Assembly: GCA_025618425.1 (NCBI GenBank)
Contig: CM046846.1
Coordinates: 32,419,409 to 32,483,408 of the forward strand
Length of the DNA stretch: 64,000 bases
Reading direction: 5' to 3'
Origin: Heliocidaris tuberculata
Taxonomy: Eukaryota > Echinodermata > Echinoidea > Camarodonta > Echinometridae
Part shown: positions 33,183 through 45,231 of the stretch, piece by piece
How the letters are laid out: the number at the start of each line of letters is the position of its first letter
How positions within the stretch are numbered: position 1 is the stretch's first letter
Made by a program: the position numbers and the translations under genes
The notes under the pieces: generated by a model
Told to the model about the DNA's origin: nothing
Seen by the model: the letters and a program-made list of their open reading frames with translations, nothing else
Database searches by the model: none

Positions 33183-33417
33183 CTGTGGCGTCGCTACAGG
33201 GGAGCACGAGGGGTTATGTCCCCCATCGAATTGGGGGGAAAATAGAAATTAGAAAAAGGGAGAGAGAAAGAAAGGGAGAGGGGAAGGCAACGTTAAAAAT
33301 ACCCTCAGTCAATCGGTAACCCAATCAATTTGCATTCTGTCTACCTATGTACTTACGGTGCCCCCTCCCAATGTGCTAGCGCCCCCTCAACAATGCACCT
33401 CCACGCACGCTACGCAG
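33183..33417. mobile_element. hAT-like MITE, diverged
   Basis: Left 'CTGTGGCGTCGCTACAGG' and right 'CACGCTACGCAG' are imperfect inverted ends. The interior is GA-rich then C-rich, like the element at 25523. Confidence 0.45.
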
Positions 33418-34156
33418 ATGACTGATCATAATAATAGCCAGAGTAGCGCATCAAGCATCAGGGCGTAGACTCCTCAACTAAATCGAAGGGGTTGGAGTAT
33501 CGGTTAACCCGACGTATCAGGGCGCGACATAATAATATCGAGGTTGTTCGGATAGATACAGCCCTATCAATTCGCCAGCACAAGAAGTACACCTGCACAT
33601 CACAGGTCAGACATCTTATACTATACGGCGGATCCCGAGACTGAATTAATACTCGCTATACGCATCTGGAGCCATCCACCTGATCTTCAATCTACACTTC
33701 GAATGCTGTCCTAATTTTCTAGGAGTGATTTATATTCTGTCTGCTCAGAGCAATAAGGACATTAACTCATATACTTTTTATGCAGCGTTAACGCCCTCCT
33801 CGCTCTCAACCATGTCAAAAGAACGATACCATGTTTGGCAAACAGGATCATCCGATTTCTTATCGAGTTCCAATGAACTTTCTGTCTGGCGACCGAGTGC
33901 ACACGCATGCGATTATGATTATTAGAGTTCTCAGGGGCATTGGTCTAGCCTATTGTAACTCTGTCTTGTGGTTGCGAAGAAACACACCTACTTATAATTT
34001 CCAGACTGCCCTTGGTAACCGTGAATGTTGGTGAACACTTTTCAAGGCAGTTGTTTCATATCTTGCCTAGACGTACCCGTACATGTATGTCATTTAGAAT
34101 AATCTGAAGAAAATGAATAATAAAGTGGGTTGAGTGAATAAAGTTTTGCCAATCTT
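33418..34156. other. Less AT-rich segment, unexplained
   Basis: About 740 bases with more balanced composition than neighbours and few simple repeats. Two overlapping short plus frames (33725-33925, 33831-34034) are unlike any protein I know. It could be part of an old transposon, an exon or regulatory DNA. Confidence 0.25.
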
Positions 34157-34864
34157 GAGCCCATCTCACACGAGGCGTCATTTGCTGACGTTAGGACAGC
34201 GTCAATGACTTGAACGTTCTTTTGCGCGTCATGAAAGAGTGATATCGTTTATAGTGATTGATTAACTTTGTGAAAAATTGCAAAATCAGCTCAAATGCCA
34301 GTGAATTGTGTGCAGTCCTCTAACTACATATATAATTAAGGATATGTGAAAGTATGAGAGAAAATGGAACCCGTTTACTATCCTAAAAAAGACAAAATCA
34401 ATCGCTAGCGCAAGTCGCTCGGCTTCTTCGCTGCGCTGCAGTCACAAAAACCAAGCACCAGCGCTTGGCGATTTCAGAGCGGGTTTCCAGCCCGTACGGT
34501 ATTCTGTGATAGAGCGAGGTATGCCAACCGTAAGAGTTCTTTAGGGTTCGGTGGTACTCTATCCCGACATCAATGTTCAATCGTAAATATCTTGATATAT
34601 AAACGACCGATCAGCTTATAAAACTCAGGCGATTCCTGTCTGAGCTAAAGGTTTGCAATTATGATTACAGCATTAGCTGGAACAGTGATTTTTTTTTTCA
34701 ATCCTGGGCAAAGTTAATCAATGCCTTTAAAAAGTGATTGCAAACTGAACAGTGCAGACAATACTTTAAGTAACTGGCGTATGGGTTATTGCCTTCATAG
34801 GCTCGATTAGCGCAGGTACTGACGCAACGGAAATGACGCTTCATATTATAAGAACCGGGCTTTA
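34157..34864 (+). mobile_element. Family D MITE, copy 5, interrupted
   Basis: The left half (34157-34298: 'CTCACACGAGGCGTCATTTG', 'CATGAAAGAGTGATAT') and right half (34728-34864: 'GATTGCAAACTGAACAGTGC', 'CGATTAGCGCAGGTA', 'AAATGACGCTTC', 'CCGGGCTTTA') are split by about 430 bases with a GC-rich patch near 34395-34510. The intervening sequence is unidentified. Confidence 0.6.
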
Positions 34865-34877
34865 CAATGAAGAGGAA

Positions 34878-35480
34878 TGTGTTATACCAGTTGAACACGA
34901 GGCGTTAATTTGCTGCGCTGACGTAGGAATTTGTCACCGATCGGCGCGGTCATTGGCGTGCCATGTGAAATTGCAATCGTACAACAATGAATGTGAAAAG
35001 GACAGTGCAGACAATGCGTTGAATTAGAATACCTTCACATACTTAAAGATAAAGTTGAGTTCTGGTCATGCTATTACATTGTAAAAGAAACTGTCTCAAA
35101 GCAATTGGGAAAGGTGGATCATGTCTACATAATAATTGGAGTTTACTGTGAGGTCTTGGTATCATCAAAATGATAAGAAATTGACCCAATCTCACTGAAA
35201 AGTGCATGCACTCCACACAGAAATGAGTATATGGGACTGTACACACATTTTGCATGACTTTTCGGCCCGAACATTTCAGCTATTTCTTGTCATATTTTGA
35301 ATATGAAGGCATTTGAAGAACAATCCTTTGTAGGGGACATTTCTACTCTGATGTTCTTCCCAACTGACATAAAAGGAATGAGAAATCTCACAAATTATTT
35401 TTCACTTTTCCCAGAACTCAACCTTCCCTTTAATTAGCGTATGTATAACGCATTCAAATGACGCCTCGTTTGAAATGCGT
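34878..35480 (+). mobile_element. Family D MITE, copy 6, interrupted by a family B element
   Basis: The left part ('AACACGAGGCGTTAATTTG' to 'ACCTTCACATAC') and right part ('TTAGCGTATGTATAACGCA' to 'AAATGACGCCTCG') join into a family D sequence once the TTAA-bounded insertion at 35043-35433 is removed. Confidence 0.6.
35043..35433 (+). mobile_element. Family B MITE, copy 1, TTAA-bounded
   Basis: Left 'TTAAAGATAAAGTTGAGTTC' and right 'GAACTCAACCTTCCCTTTAA' are inverted ends. Interior landmarks: 'CAAAGCAATTGGGAAAGGTG', 'ATCAAAATGATAAGAAATTG', 'TCGGCCCGAACATTTCAGCT' and 'GAAGAACAATCCTTTG'. 391 bp including both TTAA, non-coding. Seven copies are seen in this window. Confidence 0.85.
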
Positions 35481-35933
35481 ATTACATCATGAAGACGTTA
35501 ACAAAGCATGTTTGGGAACAAAATGTTCATAGGCATTTATGTTGAGGAAAGTGCTTATTCGAGCATTGGTGCTTCATCACTTACCGTGAATAAAACGGAA
35601 TGTGTAAAACCCAAGTATGAAGTGGTTCACGTTTCTGTGTCAACTTGAAGAAGCATTTAAAAGAAAACTTGATATGCAGGCAACTCACACGAGGCGAGGT
35701 AATTGCCACCATTTCTAAGACAAGAGAAAATGGGTTGCTCACCAATGAAGACACCCATATCCATCAGATTATCTTGCCATATTTAACAATGATCCTTAGA
35801 GGATTTAAAGGGAGTAAACTGATTCATTTTCTGAATGGTTTGAGTTCTAAACTAATCCTCAAATGCGATATTTTTCAAAACAAACGCTTAATCATCATTG
35901 TGGAAAAAAGTGCTGATACTGGAATCGAGATCT
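35481..35933. other. No repeat recognised; chance-like open frame
   Basis: A 122-codon plus frame (35645-36013) runs into the family C element, so its end is transposon-derived. No domain recognised. Confidence 0.3.
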
Positions 35934-36290
35934 TTCGAGACAATCGACCACATTTTTTGGTTTGGCTCAATATTTTTTTATTCAGAGCTGTGAAAAGTAT
36001 ACCAGATGCATGAGTAGAAAGAGCAACAATTTATGCACATATATATACTATGTACATTTTAGTTGCATGACCGTATTGCGTTTGATGCCAGGAATTGGCA
36101 ACACATTGAGAGGTTCAAGATCAATGTTTTGAATCATAATTAGCCATTTTTTTTCAACCATTGTACAAAATATCTAACCACGTTTTTCAAAGATATTACA
36201 CCTTATTAAAACCATGTAGAACTAAAAGAAAAAAAATTGTTGTTAATTTGAAGAACAAAATGTGGTCAATCTAGCCCTGAAATAAAAGTA
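35934..36290 (+). mobile_element. Family C MITE, copy 3
   Basis: 'GACCACATTTTTTGGTTTGG', 'ATACCAGATGCATGAGTAGA', 'TTGCGTTTGATGCCAGGAAT', 'GGCAACACATTGAGAGGTTC' and 'GAAGAACAAAATGTGGTCAA' match the copy at 3853 closely. The terminal TTAA is lost. Confidence 0.75.
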
Positions 36291-37914
36291 GTTGGAAAAG
36301 ACGAGTATTCTAAAGACAGTCACTACTCAACTGAGGCAATTCCCACCTTTATTTAAATTCTGCTTTAATTAAAGAGAATTCGTGCATCTCATTATGGCTA
36401 CCTGGCCGTAACATAAAACCATTCGTTTATTTTCCATGAAGTTTCTTGAACAAGAATAAGTTTATATAATTATTTTGTGGTACTCCGTTGCATTTTTTCA
36501 AGTATCATATTTTGTTCATGTACTTTGTATATTCTAAGAATTTGACATTTGAATTATATCTTTGATTCTTTATCATGCATACATAAATATTTTTTTACAC
36601 AATTATATGTAAAGAACTTCAGAACCTGATTCAACTCTACAAAATGTATATAAAGCGTACTCATTTACAAATAAAATGTACTTTATACCAAATTGTTTAT
36701 TCCACTTTAATCAACCATTTAAAGTTTAACGATTGATTTTACTATACTTTGAAGTACAATGATGTACAAAGCTGTAATGCATTTCTTAGCGGAAAAAACG
36801 TTGTGCATTAGAAAATAAGAAAGGAATTATCTCATATTAATGTAAATTTTTGTTTACTTACCGACACAGACCAATTCAATTTTGTCGCCTGCTTTTGTAG
36901 TCCTATATATGTATAATTATGTTCACAAACAGTGTGCAGTGCCTTTTGGGGTAAGATATGGTACTCAGCTGTAGGTAATCACTACACAATCAGCTATTCA
37001 GAATGATTTCTCGACTATTCTCTTCAAAATTTAATTGCAACACTACTCCTAAACATAACCTTAAAAATTATCCCAACACTAAAACAAATCATGACGAATG
37101 ATGCATTGAAAATGCAAAAGTCATGCATGAGGATAAGTAGGGAAGGTCACATTAAATGAATGTTAATCAAATCACACCGTGTGTTGTTCAAGGCACACCT
37201 TTTGGACCTTGCTCCGTGAAAACATTATCATCCTAGCAACGAACCGTATATTGATCTATATGTATTGAAATGCATATTGCCTTCACATTTGCGATCATCA
37301 TTAATTGAATAATAATCATGTTAGACAACGTAAAAAGAACATCGCTTTCGATGAATCTTGTATGAGTAATATAGTATAAAAAGTAAGAGCAAAACGAATG
37401 CAAATATTGTTTTTGAATTACTGGCATATGCACAAATCGTCTGCAAAGGCTACGCAACCAAAATGACGCGTGGGCTCAACTGGCCAAACCCCGTCTTGTA
37501 AGACACTTCACACGTGGCTATTAAGACGAGCGGCCGAGGTCATGGGCAATAAAAACATCTTATGTCTTATGGCTGAATTATCTGTTAGTTTTCTTAAAAT
37601 CTGCTTAATGGTATTTACAACTTTTCCAGAAAATGCGATAAACAGGTGAAATGAAAATCAATTTTAATAAGACGGGGTCATGCGAGGACCAGCGGGGCGG
37701 AAAATCCTCTTTGTAATTATTTCCGTTCCATGGCCATGCAGAAGTGTTTATTTGTTTGTTGTTCTGGGTTTTTTTCCCTAGTTCGTAATGAGCAAAAATG
37801 AATAAACTATTAAATTTTGTTAAGCAATGTCAATATGTCCAGTCATATTTCTTTCTCGATGGGATCACATAGACTAATATAAAATTATTCTAATTGTATG
37901 TATACTTTCTTATT
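36291..37914. other. No gene recognised
   Basis: AT-rich DNA. Near 37300-37480 faint family D similarity is seen ('TGAATTACTGGCATATGC', 'CAAAATGACGCGT') but is too weak to delimit. Confidence 0.35.
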
Positions 37915-37990
37915 AACAGTAGTTCTTGACAACCTGAAAACGACATAGCAATACACAATGTATGCAAGTTTCATTGCTATGCTTTAACAG
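37915..37990 (+). mobile_element. Family H fragment, copy 3
   Basis: 'CTTGACAACCTGAAA', 'GACATAGCAA' and 'AATGTATGCAA' match the copy at 28609 in order. Confidence 0.4.
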
Positions 37991-38145
37991 TAAAGAAACA
38001 ACTTGTTATTGTAGACATTGCATCGTATTGAAAGTAAACTTTGTGTAACAGTTCTAACCATGCAGGCTATAATAAGAAACACAATCCTAAGTTTATAATT
38101 GCATTGAAACATGTTAGCTTCTCTACTGCATCCCCTACAACACAC

Positions 38146-38190
38146 CCCCCCCCCCACACACACACACACACACTCACGCACACACAAACC
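38146..38190. repeat. Poly(C)-(CA)n compound tract
   Basis: A C run of about 10 passes into CA repeats. Confidence 0.85.
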
Positions 38191-38654
38191 ATAGAATTTG
38201 GATAACTGTAGTAAGAATTCAGCTTTTGAGGTGTCCATTATAATCACATATAAGCTTAATCAAGGATCCTCATGTTGATGGAGTGTTCACATAATTTATA
38301 CATGTAGTTTCAGGCACGGTGGTTATAGAAATGTCTATCAACAACGCTGAGTACATTCCCTCTATAATTCAGGCAATATCAAATTATATGATGTATGCGT
38401 GTACATGATAGAAAATTCCATCATGACATTATTAAATTTAAAGTTATACGCACTAAATTGACAGTCCTGAACATGTTTATCTCTATCATGGGCGTCATTT
38501 TGCCATTTTGACTGGAGTGGATGTATGACCAAACTTGCTAACAGGCTAACCTGAAATTTTCGAACAAAAAAAAAGGTTCCCAATTTCTTGCACTAGTCGA
38601 CATTCTTTCGAAAATGTTTAAATTTGCCGAAGACAACGACTTCATATTTGTATG

Positions 38655-38755
38655 ACAGAAAGCATGACAGAAAAGATTTCCTTACAAAGAATATACACAG
38701 CATGATATTTAAAGGGAATAATCAAATTCGGATGTGCGACGATGGAGAGCAATAG
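38655..38755 (+). repeat. Left arm of a distant inverted repeat
   Basis: 'GACAGAAAAGATTTCCTTAC', 'TTTAAAGGGAATAATCAAAT' and 'GGATGTGCGACGATGGAGAG' recur inverted at 40928-41026. The match extends on both sides of the internal TTTAAAGGG, so it is not a simple terminal repeat. Confidence 0.8.
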
Positions 38756-40110
38756 ATTTCATAATGTAACTGAACAGCCCATGAAGTTGTTCATGACACA
38801 CAGTTTGATTATAGACGATCTCGGCTTACGTATCATCATAACAACGCAGCAATATATAGGTATTCATTTCACCAAGAGTAATATTATCGCACTATTGATC
38901 ATCCAGATGCCCGTTCCCATGAATTATTCATCTAATTTAGAAATGAGCTTGAATACAGCTACATAAGAGGGCAAGGCTCGCAGAATGGGAAATGCCTCGT
39001 CTTTTCAACAAGTAGGCCTTCCCATTTTACGCCGATTGGCTTAAAGGTGTAATCAAGTATATGCGGGGATCATTCTCTAGCTATGTTTTATGTTATGATG
39101 TAAATGTCATGATGTAACTGATATAATGTAAACATGGTAAATGCTGTACTTTAGCCCAAATAGCTATTAATTTTTAGTTTAAAATTTTGCTTAAACATTT
39201 TCAAGTTTGATATGGGTTATATTTACTCTCTCTACAAAGGGTAAAACTTATGATTATTCAAATTAAATATAATGATGCTTTCCAAGGTCTGAAAATGCAA
39301 ACTTCTCTTATCGCAAAACGATGGTCTTTTCAATATTTTTCTTTTTTTAATGTTGACTTCTTTTACATAGCTTTGCTGAAAATTATTACAAATTAGGTTT
39401 ATCTATGTCTTCATTCACCGCTGATGGTGCCTGTGAAACACTCTTTATTCATGAAGTTATTGCAAATGTCTTAATATAGCGTATATGCAATGCGGTATTT
39501 CCTAGTCAAAATCCCATTTATACTCAGGTAGACCTACACGAATTAACTCCAAATTAAACAGTCAGTGTACTAACAGGCATCGATATCACAAAGTATAAAC
39601 AGTCTAAATGGATACATTGCGATGCACTTCATTAGGAGAGCAACTTACAACGGCATACACCTGAGACCTGAAGATAATTGAATTGCAGTGTAGGTGTTGA
39701 ATATTTTAATATTTTATTTGTAATCCTGAACAAGATTTGCTTTTTCTGTGGATGATAAATGGCCCGTAACATACTTTGTAGAATACAGTCGGTCAGTAAT
39801 AATTCATGTACATGATTGATCAATCTTATGCCTGGAATATTAATTCGTCCTTCTCCGAATCCGAGAAAATTATAGTAAAGCCATATTATTTTTATAGTAA
39901 AATATGAATGGAGAAACAAATGGTATGCTACTTCATATTTTCCAGCTATATGAATAAAAAATTCATCGGAAATATTTTCATTTTGAAATATCAAATAATA
40001 ACTAAAACAGTGAAATATTCCTCGAAAACTTCACATTTGTAACACAGAGACACGATACACAATGCACAATATACAATAAATGATAATCTCTTTGCTTGAG
40101 AGTTTCTGAA

Positions 40111-40154
<44 letters not shown>

Positions 40155-40927
40155 CCAATCAGTCGTAGACCTGTACACTCATCAAGTCCTTTAATATTTC
40201 TCTAGAAAACTATTTTTTTATAATACTTTCAATACTTCAGGTGAATTTTTCTCATTCATCCAATTACCATGATTACTAGGTATTGTAAGACAACATAATT
40301 ATGACTTCTGAATAATTATTTTCCCCTTTACAAAACAATTAAGACATCCTTCTGTATTATACATTATAATTCTGGATATTCTAAATTTTAAGGCCTTCTT
40401 TGAATACGATAGCAAAGACTTTCCATAAATCAACCTTAGGCAATTTCAAGAGCCTTGTCCATTACCTTTTGAAATGTGCGAACATTACAGTGACGTCTTA
40501 CATAATCAGAACAAAATTATATAAAGGCTAAATAGGGTATCGAAAGAGCCCCTGAGTTGATATCTTGAAAGTCTTTGCGATCGTGTATTGCATTCTCTTC
40601 AGAATCAATTTCCACTGAACGACAAATGAAATAGTCATTATACAAAAAAATATATATACAATTAAAAGTCTCCATGAAATGAAGGAATCTGAAAGAATTC
40701 GCTTTTTCAGAATTGTATATTTTCAAACCACTTCAAAGATCTCATTGCATTAAAGGTGTCGCCAACGTGTATCATTTATTATTATTTTACCAACCATTTT
40801 AAAAAAGCTCGATTAAATTTTTATTTTTTTTAACAGAAAATCTCAGTAGATTGGTTATGATAGCATCCGACGATTTGTTTTCCAGGAGAAAAGGCACTTA
40901 CTAGATCAATTATCATTAAACATAATA
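38756..40927. other. Interior between two inverted arms; no coding recognised
   Basis: About 2.2 kb of AT-rich DNA with a (TA)n tract near 40108-40151. No transposase-like frame is seen, so the arms need not belong to one element. Confidence 0.35.
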
Positions 40928-41026
40928 TATTATTGCTCTCCATCGTCGCACATCCGCATTTGATTATTCCCTTTAAATTTCATGCTGTGTGTATTCTTTG
41001 TCAGGAAATCTTTTCTGTCATACTTT
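40928..41026 (-). repeat. Right arm of a distant inverted repeat
   Basis: Inverse copy of 38655-38755 with few mismatches (for example CTCTCCATCGTCGCACATCC and ATTTGATTATTCCCTTTAAA). Confidence 0.8.
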
Positions 41027-42364
41027 ATAGGGCTTCTTGACTTTCTTCTATTACAACCAGGGAAATGCGGCGTGTCCTCGATCAATTTCACTTACGATAA
41101 GCCAGAAAATCTGACTTTTCGAGTTTCATTTCCTTCTTAGTTACATTTTCTTGTTACAACTAACCATGCCATCTTTTTACAAGCTCATTTCCAAGACACC
41201 ACACCTTTTTTTATTTCTTAAAAAAGAGTATATAAAATGATCCACAACTTAACGCCCCTCAAGGAAATAGACGACTGTAGTCACTTCGACCGACCCCATA
41301 AATCGCACCAGATTTCCTCGGGCCCTGTATATTATTTTGTATACTGTACAATAAACGTTGTTTATTATATGGCGTGATCGCTTTTTCACATTGTTACGAG
41401 TGACCCTCGTAATTTTCAGGGGAGGATCCAATGAAATCATTATCTTGAATGTCATTTTAAGGTAATTAGGGTCATGGCTATGATTTTTCCTGCAATTCAT
41501 GGTGTTACTATGACCATATACCGTGAAGTTAGATAATTACTGTATCATTAAACTCACACCATTGACAGACTCGGTGTTTATACCTTGATTGTATTGATTT
41601 AACGTGTATTTTCAACCTTCAGGTACACACTTTCTAGGGGATTTTCTTCAAAGAAAATAAATAAATAGTCGAGGTGAGTATCATGTGTCATTGAGTTCCA
41701 AGATTTAACTAAGTGCAGTACACATATTTTTTTTTTCTGATTGAACAAAAGGGTCGTTTGCATAGTCACCCGATTCTTTGCATAATGGATGAAATTAATC
41801 AACTTTATTAACCTGACGCTTTTTACCCAGTTCTACTTACAAAGTGTGATTAACAGGATACCTAGGTAGTAGTACAGAATCTTATGTGAATCATCATCAT
41901 CCACTGTCTCGCCTTTTGAAGTCCACTTAATATGTTTCTATCATTTGTCTCTTTTGCAGTTCTCTTAATTCCGTTCTCCCGCTCCGTTGCTTTCTATTTT
42001 CCAATGCGCTTTAGGTCTTCCGGTCATGTCCATGTGCAAATGATTATAATCTAAGGCATACACTCAGATTGAGTTCTGGTTTTAGAGGATTTGCCTTCCG
42101 ATTACTCTTTTGAAGATTGTAATCTTTTTATATATTCATTGAAAACATATTTTTGATGAATGTTTTTCCTCACACTCTCCCAATAAAAAACTAATACTCT
42201 TAATGTCAAAGCGATTGCATTTCTCTTGACAGCTTCGCTGTAGCCGTAACTCATAAAAAAGGGAATAATATCCTGACTGATTGATTAGACTCCCAAGTTT
42301 GACTCCATAATCGATTGAGAGATACGTCCTCGCGATGTATCAATAATCTTGATCAAATGAAACA
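41027..42364. other. No feature recognised
   Basis: Ordinary AT-rich DNA; short frames only. Confidence 0.4.
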
Positions 42365-42716
42365 CAGGGGCGTAGCCAGCCAATCTTGAAGGGGGGGGGG
42401 GGAGTGTCGGACCAAATTTTCCACCACGTAGATGGAAATATTTAAGCAAACAAAGAAAAAAAAGGTAACCAAATTTTACAATAATTTGCCGACAGGGAAA
42501 AAAAAAACTTGACGGTTTTCCAAACTTGCCGATGGATGTTCACTTTATTTTCTCAACAAGCCCCCCAAAAGAATGATAAAAAGAAAAAGAAAAAAATATG
42601 TTTTTCTATTGTTTTTTTTATTTCCCGACAGCCTATAAAATGTCGAATATGCCGATAATTTTTTTTAATGGGGGGGGGGGGGTCACACCCCAAACTCCTC
42701 TCTAGCGGTACTCCTG
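42365..42716. mobile_element. hAT-like element, diverged, with G tracts
   Basis: The left end 'CAGGGGCGTAGCCAGC' is convincing. The right end 'CTAGCGGTACTCCTG' is only loosely its inverse. G runs near 42391-42402 and 42670-42682. Confidence 0.4.
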
Positions 42717-43380
42717 GGGAAACATACCTCGCCATCAAAATTCTTCATCGAGTAGGTTTCAGAAAATAGCCTAAATTTAAAACTGCCTTATCATTTGATG
42801 TCTGAACATCACTCGCAATAATGACATCCCCGCGCTATCCGAAGGGACTATAACTCAGGAGACATTAATGAATGAGTCGTGAATATTACAACGAGTATGG
42901 ATTCCCAGCATCATTCTGATCAGCATCTTTCATTTATCGGACAATCAACCTGATGGAAATCTATAAATAGGACTAATATTGCAGAAGATCATTAAAAATG
43001 TACCTTTTTGAGAAATATGTGCTGGAAACAAACAGTGATCTCTAAATTTCTTTAATCGCATTATCGACATTTTCTACATATTCTATACGTTTTAATGAAG
43101 TGTACGTACAGAATCATGACAGACTCCAGGATTCTTACAACCCCATACAAGGAGATAAAGCATTCTCAAAACCACTTTGGGGTAAAACACTTCAAAAAAG
43201 GGACAAGCGCCAATGGTATTGTCTATATAGCGCACTCATTAATAACACTTCAGTTCAGTTCATTTATGTATTTCATTTCTTAAATATACAAATTGTTGTA
43301 CGTGACTTGGATATACAACATTTTTATATTCATTAAAAAAAAAACAATTAGATATGAGTATACTTGCCTCCTCGTGGAAA
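42717..43380. other. No feature recognised
   Basis: AT-rich DNA. Confidence 0.35.
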
Positions 43381-43580
43381 TTAAAGGGCTGGTCACATTT
43401 GTCCGATAACGATAACGAGATTTTTCATTAAAGGTACACCCTATAGCTGTCCTACTATTAACAGACACGAGCATACTGACAGCCATGCATGTACTCACCA
43501 TAATAGTAGGGTGTACCTTTAATTGAAAATCTCGTTATCGTTATCGTTATCGTTATCGGACAAATGTGACCACCCCTTAA
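43381..43580. mobile_element. Family I MITE, copy 1, with a TTAA-bounded inner module
   Basis: Outer ends 'TTAAAGGGCTGGTCACATTT' and 'AAATGTGACCACCCCTTAA' are inverted, followed by GATAAC repeats on the left and GTTATC repeats on the right. A second TTAA-bounded palindromic module, 43428-43522 ('TTAAAGGTACACCCTA' to 'TAGGGTGTACCTTTAA'), sits exactly in the middle. 200 bp, non-coding. Confidence 0.8.
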
Positions 43581-44524
43581 GGAAGTAATGAATTTATTTT
43601 CTTTTTTCGTAAGAAAAAAAATTTTGACGTTTTTTTCAGATATACCAAAAGTATAGTGTTCATTTTGTAGGAAAAACATACTGTCGCATTGAATTTCTGA
43701 TTTATTCTCGGTGCTTGAAAGGGTGGGAGAGTAATAAGGGGGGACCCCACCCCTCGCTACCCCTACGCTCAAAGAAGCGCAGTAAGATTGGGATTGCGAG
43801 ATTTATATTAATCAGATGTTGCTATTTGGAGCACGACATCTCTGTGTGGTGTTTAGTCTGTACCGTGTCATCACAGTCATAAACAACCTGTCATAGGAGA
43901 CCCTCGATGTCCCTATCATTCTCAGCTCAATAGGTGTAAGTAATGATGGATCAAAAACTCGACCAGGCGGATGGGGGGGGGGGGGGGGTTGGGTGGAGAT
44001 TTAAAGAAAAGGAGAAGGTTACCTTCCTATTTTTGATAAAAGAGATACCGGGAAAAGATTGTAATTCCTCCAAACATGACAAATCGTAACAACTTTTAAA
44101 ATTCAAAATTCAAAGAAAAAAAAAAGCTCCTACACACCCAAGATATAACATTTCTCCACCTATCCCCTTCTAATGTAACGTATAATGCACCCGCCATGCT
44201 GCCATGGCTGCAGACCATTTTTTGCCTTCGCGTCGTACCTGTATGTTCGTTTGATAAACTCGTTAACTTTTATTTTTTATTGCATTCGCCCGTGTAACAT
44301 CAAGAGAGTGTTCACAGTGGCAGTAATATCACTTTACTATGAGTTGCAAGCTGAATCCTATAGGCCTCTAGAAATTACGGGGAAAAGGGAGGGGGCTCGC
44401 AAGATTATTTGAATGGGGGTGGACCAAATTTGCCAACCAGGAAAGGAAAAGGTCTTCATACTTTCAAAATTTACCAATGTATATTATGGAGGAACACGAA
44501 GAAAGCTGCTGTCTAGGTAATGCT
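43581..44524. other. No gene recognised; G run only
   Basis: G run near 43974-43988. Nothing else stands out. Confidence 0.35.
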
Positions 44525-44525
44525 A

Positions 44526-44579
<54 letters not shown>

Positions 44580-44580
44580 T
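44525..44580. repeat. (CT)n microsatellite
   Basis: About 22 CT units followed by imperfect pyrimidine repeats to about 44625. Confidence 0.9.
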
Positions 44581-44846
44581 GTTGTTTTTTCTTTCTTTCT
44601 TTCTTTTTCTCTTTCCCTTCTCCATCTATCGAATCTATATACCTTTTGTGCAACCTTTCCATGAACAATTATTACGTAAATTTAGGTTCCCCCGTATATC
44701 TTTGTATATCGTCAATACATGCTTTCTTCGCTTTTATAAAAAATTACCATCTATTATTCCTGAAAGTCATTTTAAATATGTTATTTTGGTCATCTGTTCT
44801 TCGACCCATTCATCTTTCTTCTAATCGATGATGTTGTTGTCTACAC

Positions 44847-45231
44847 TTAAAGATAAAGTTGAGTTCTAGTCGACCGATTAAATTCTGAAAGAAACTGTCT
44901 GGAAGCAATGGGGAAAAAACTGATTATGCATTACAAAAGAATTAGTGGGAAATGTGAGGTTTTTTAATCATCGAAATGATAAGAAATTGATTCAATCTTG
45001 CTAAAGAGTCACATGCACTGCACACAAAATGGGTATATATGGGACTACACACACGATGTTTGGTTCGAAATGTTCAGCTTTTTCTCGTCATATTTCGGAT
45101 AAAGGGGTTTTTGAAGAGCGATCCTTATCAGGGGACATTCTATGATATTCTTCCAAATGACTTAAGAATTAAGAGAGAAAGCTCACAAACATTTTTTTTT
45201 CTCATTTACCAGAATTTGACCTTCCCTTTAA
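44847..45231 (+). mobile_element. Family B MITE, copy 2, TTAA-bounded
   Basis: It starts 'TTAAAGATAAAGTTGAGTTC' and ends 'GACCTTCCCTTTAA'. Internal 'GATAAGAAATTGATTCAATC' and 'GGGACTACACACACGATG' agree with the other copies. Confidence 0.8.

Noticed and set aside
37300..37480. Further family D copy
   Set aside because: Only two or three short blocks match; it is too weak to delimit or assert.
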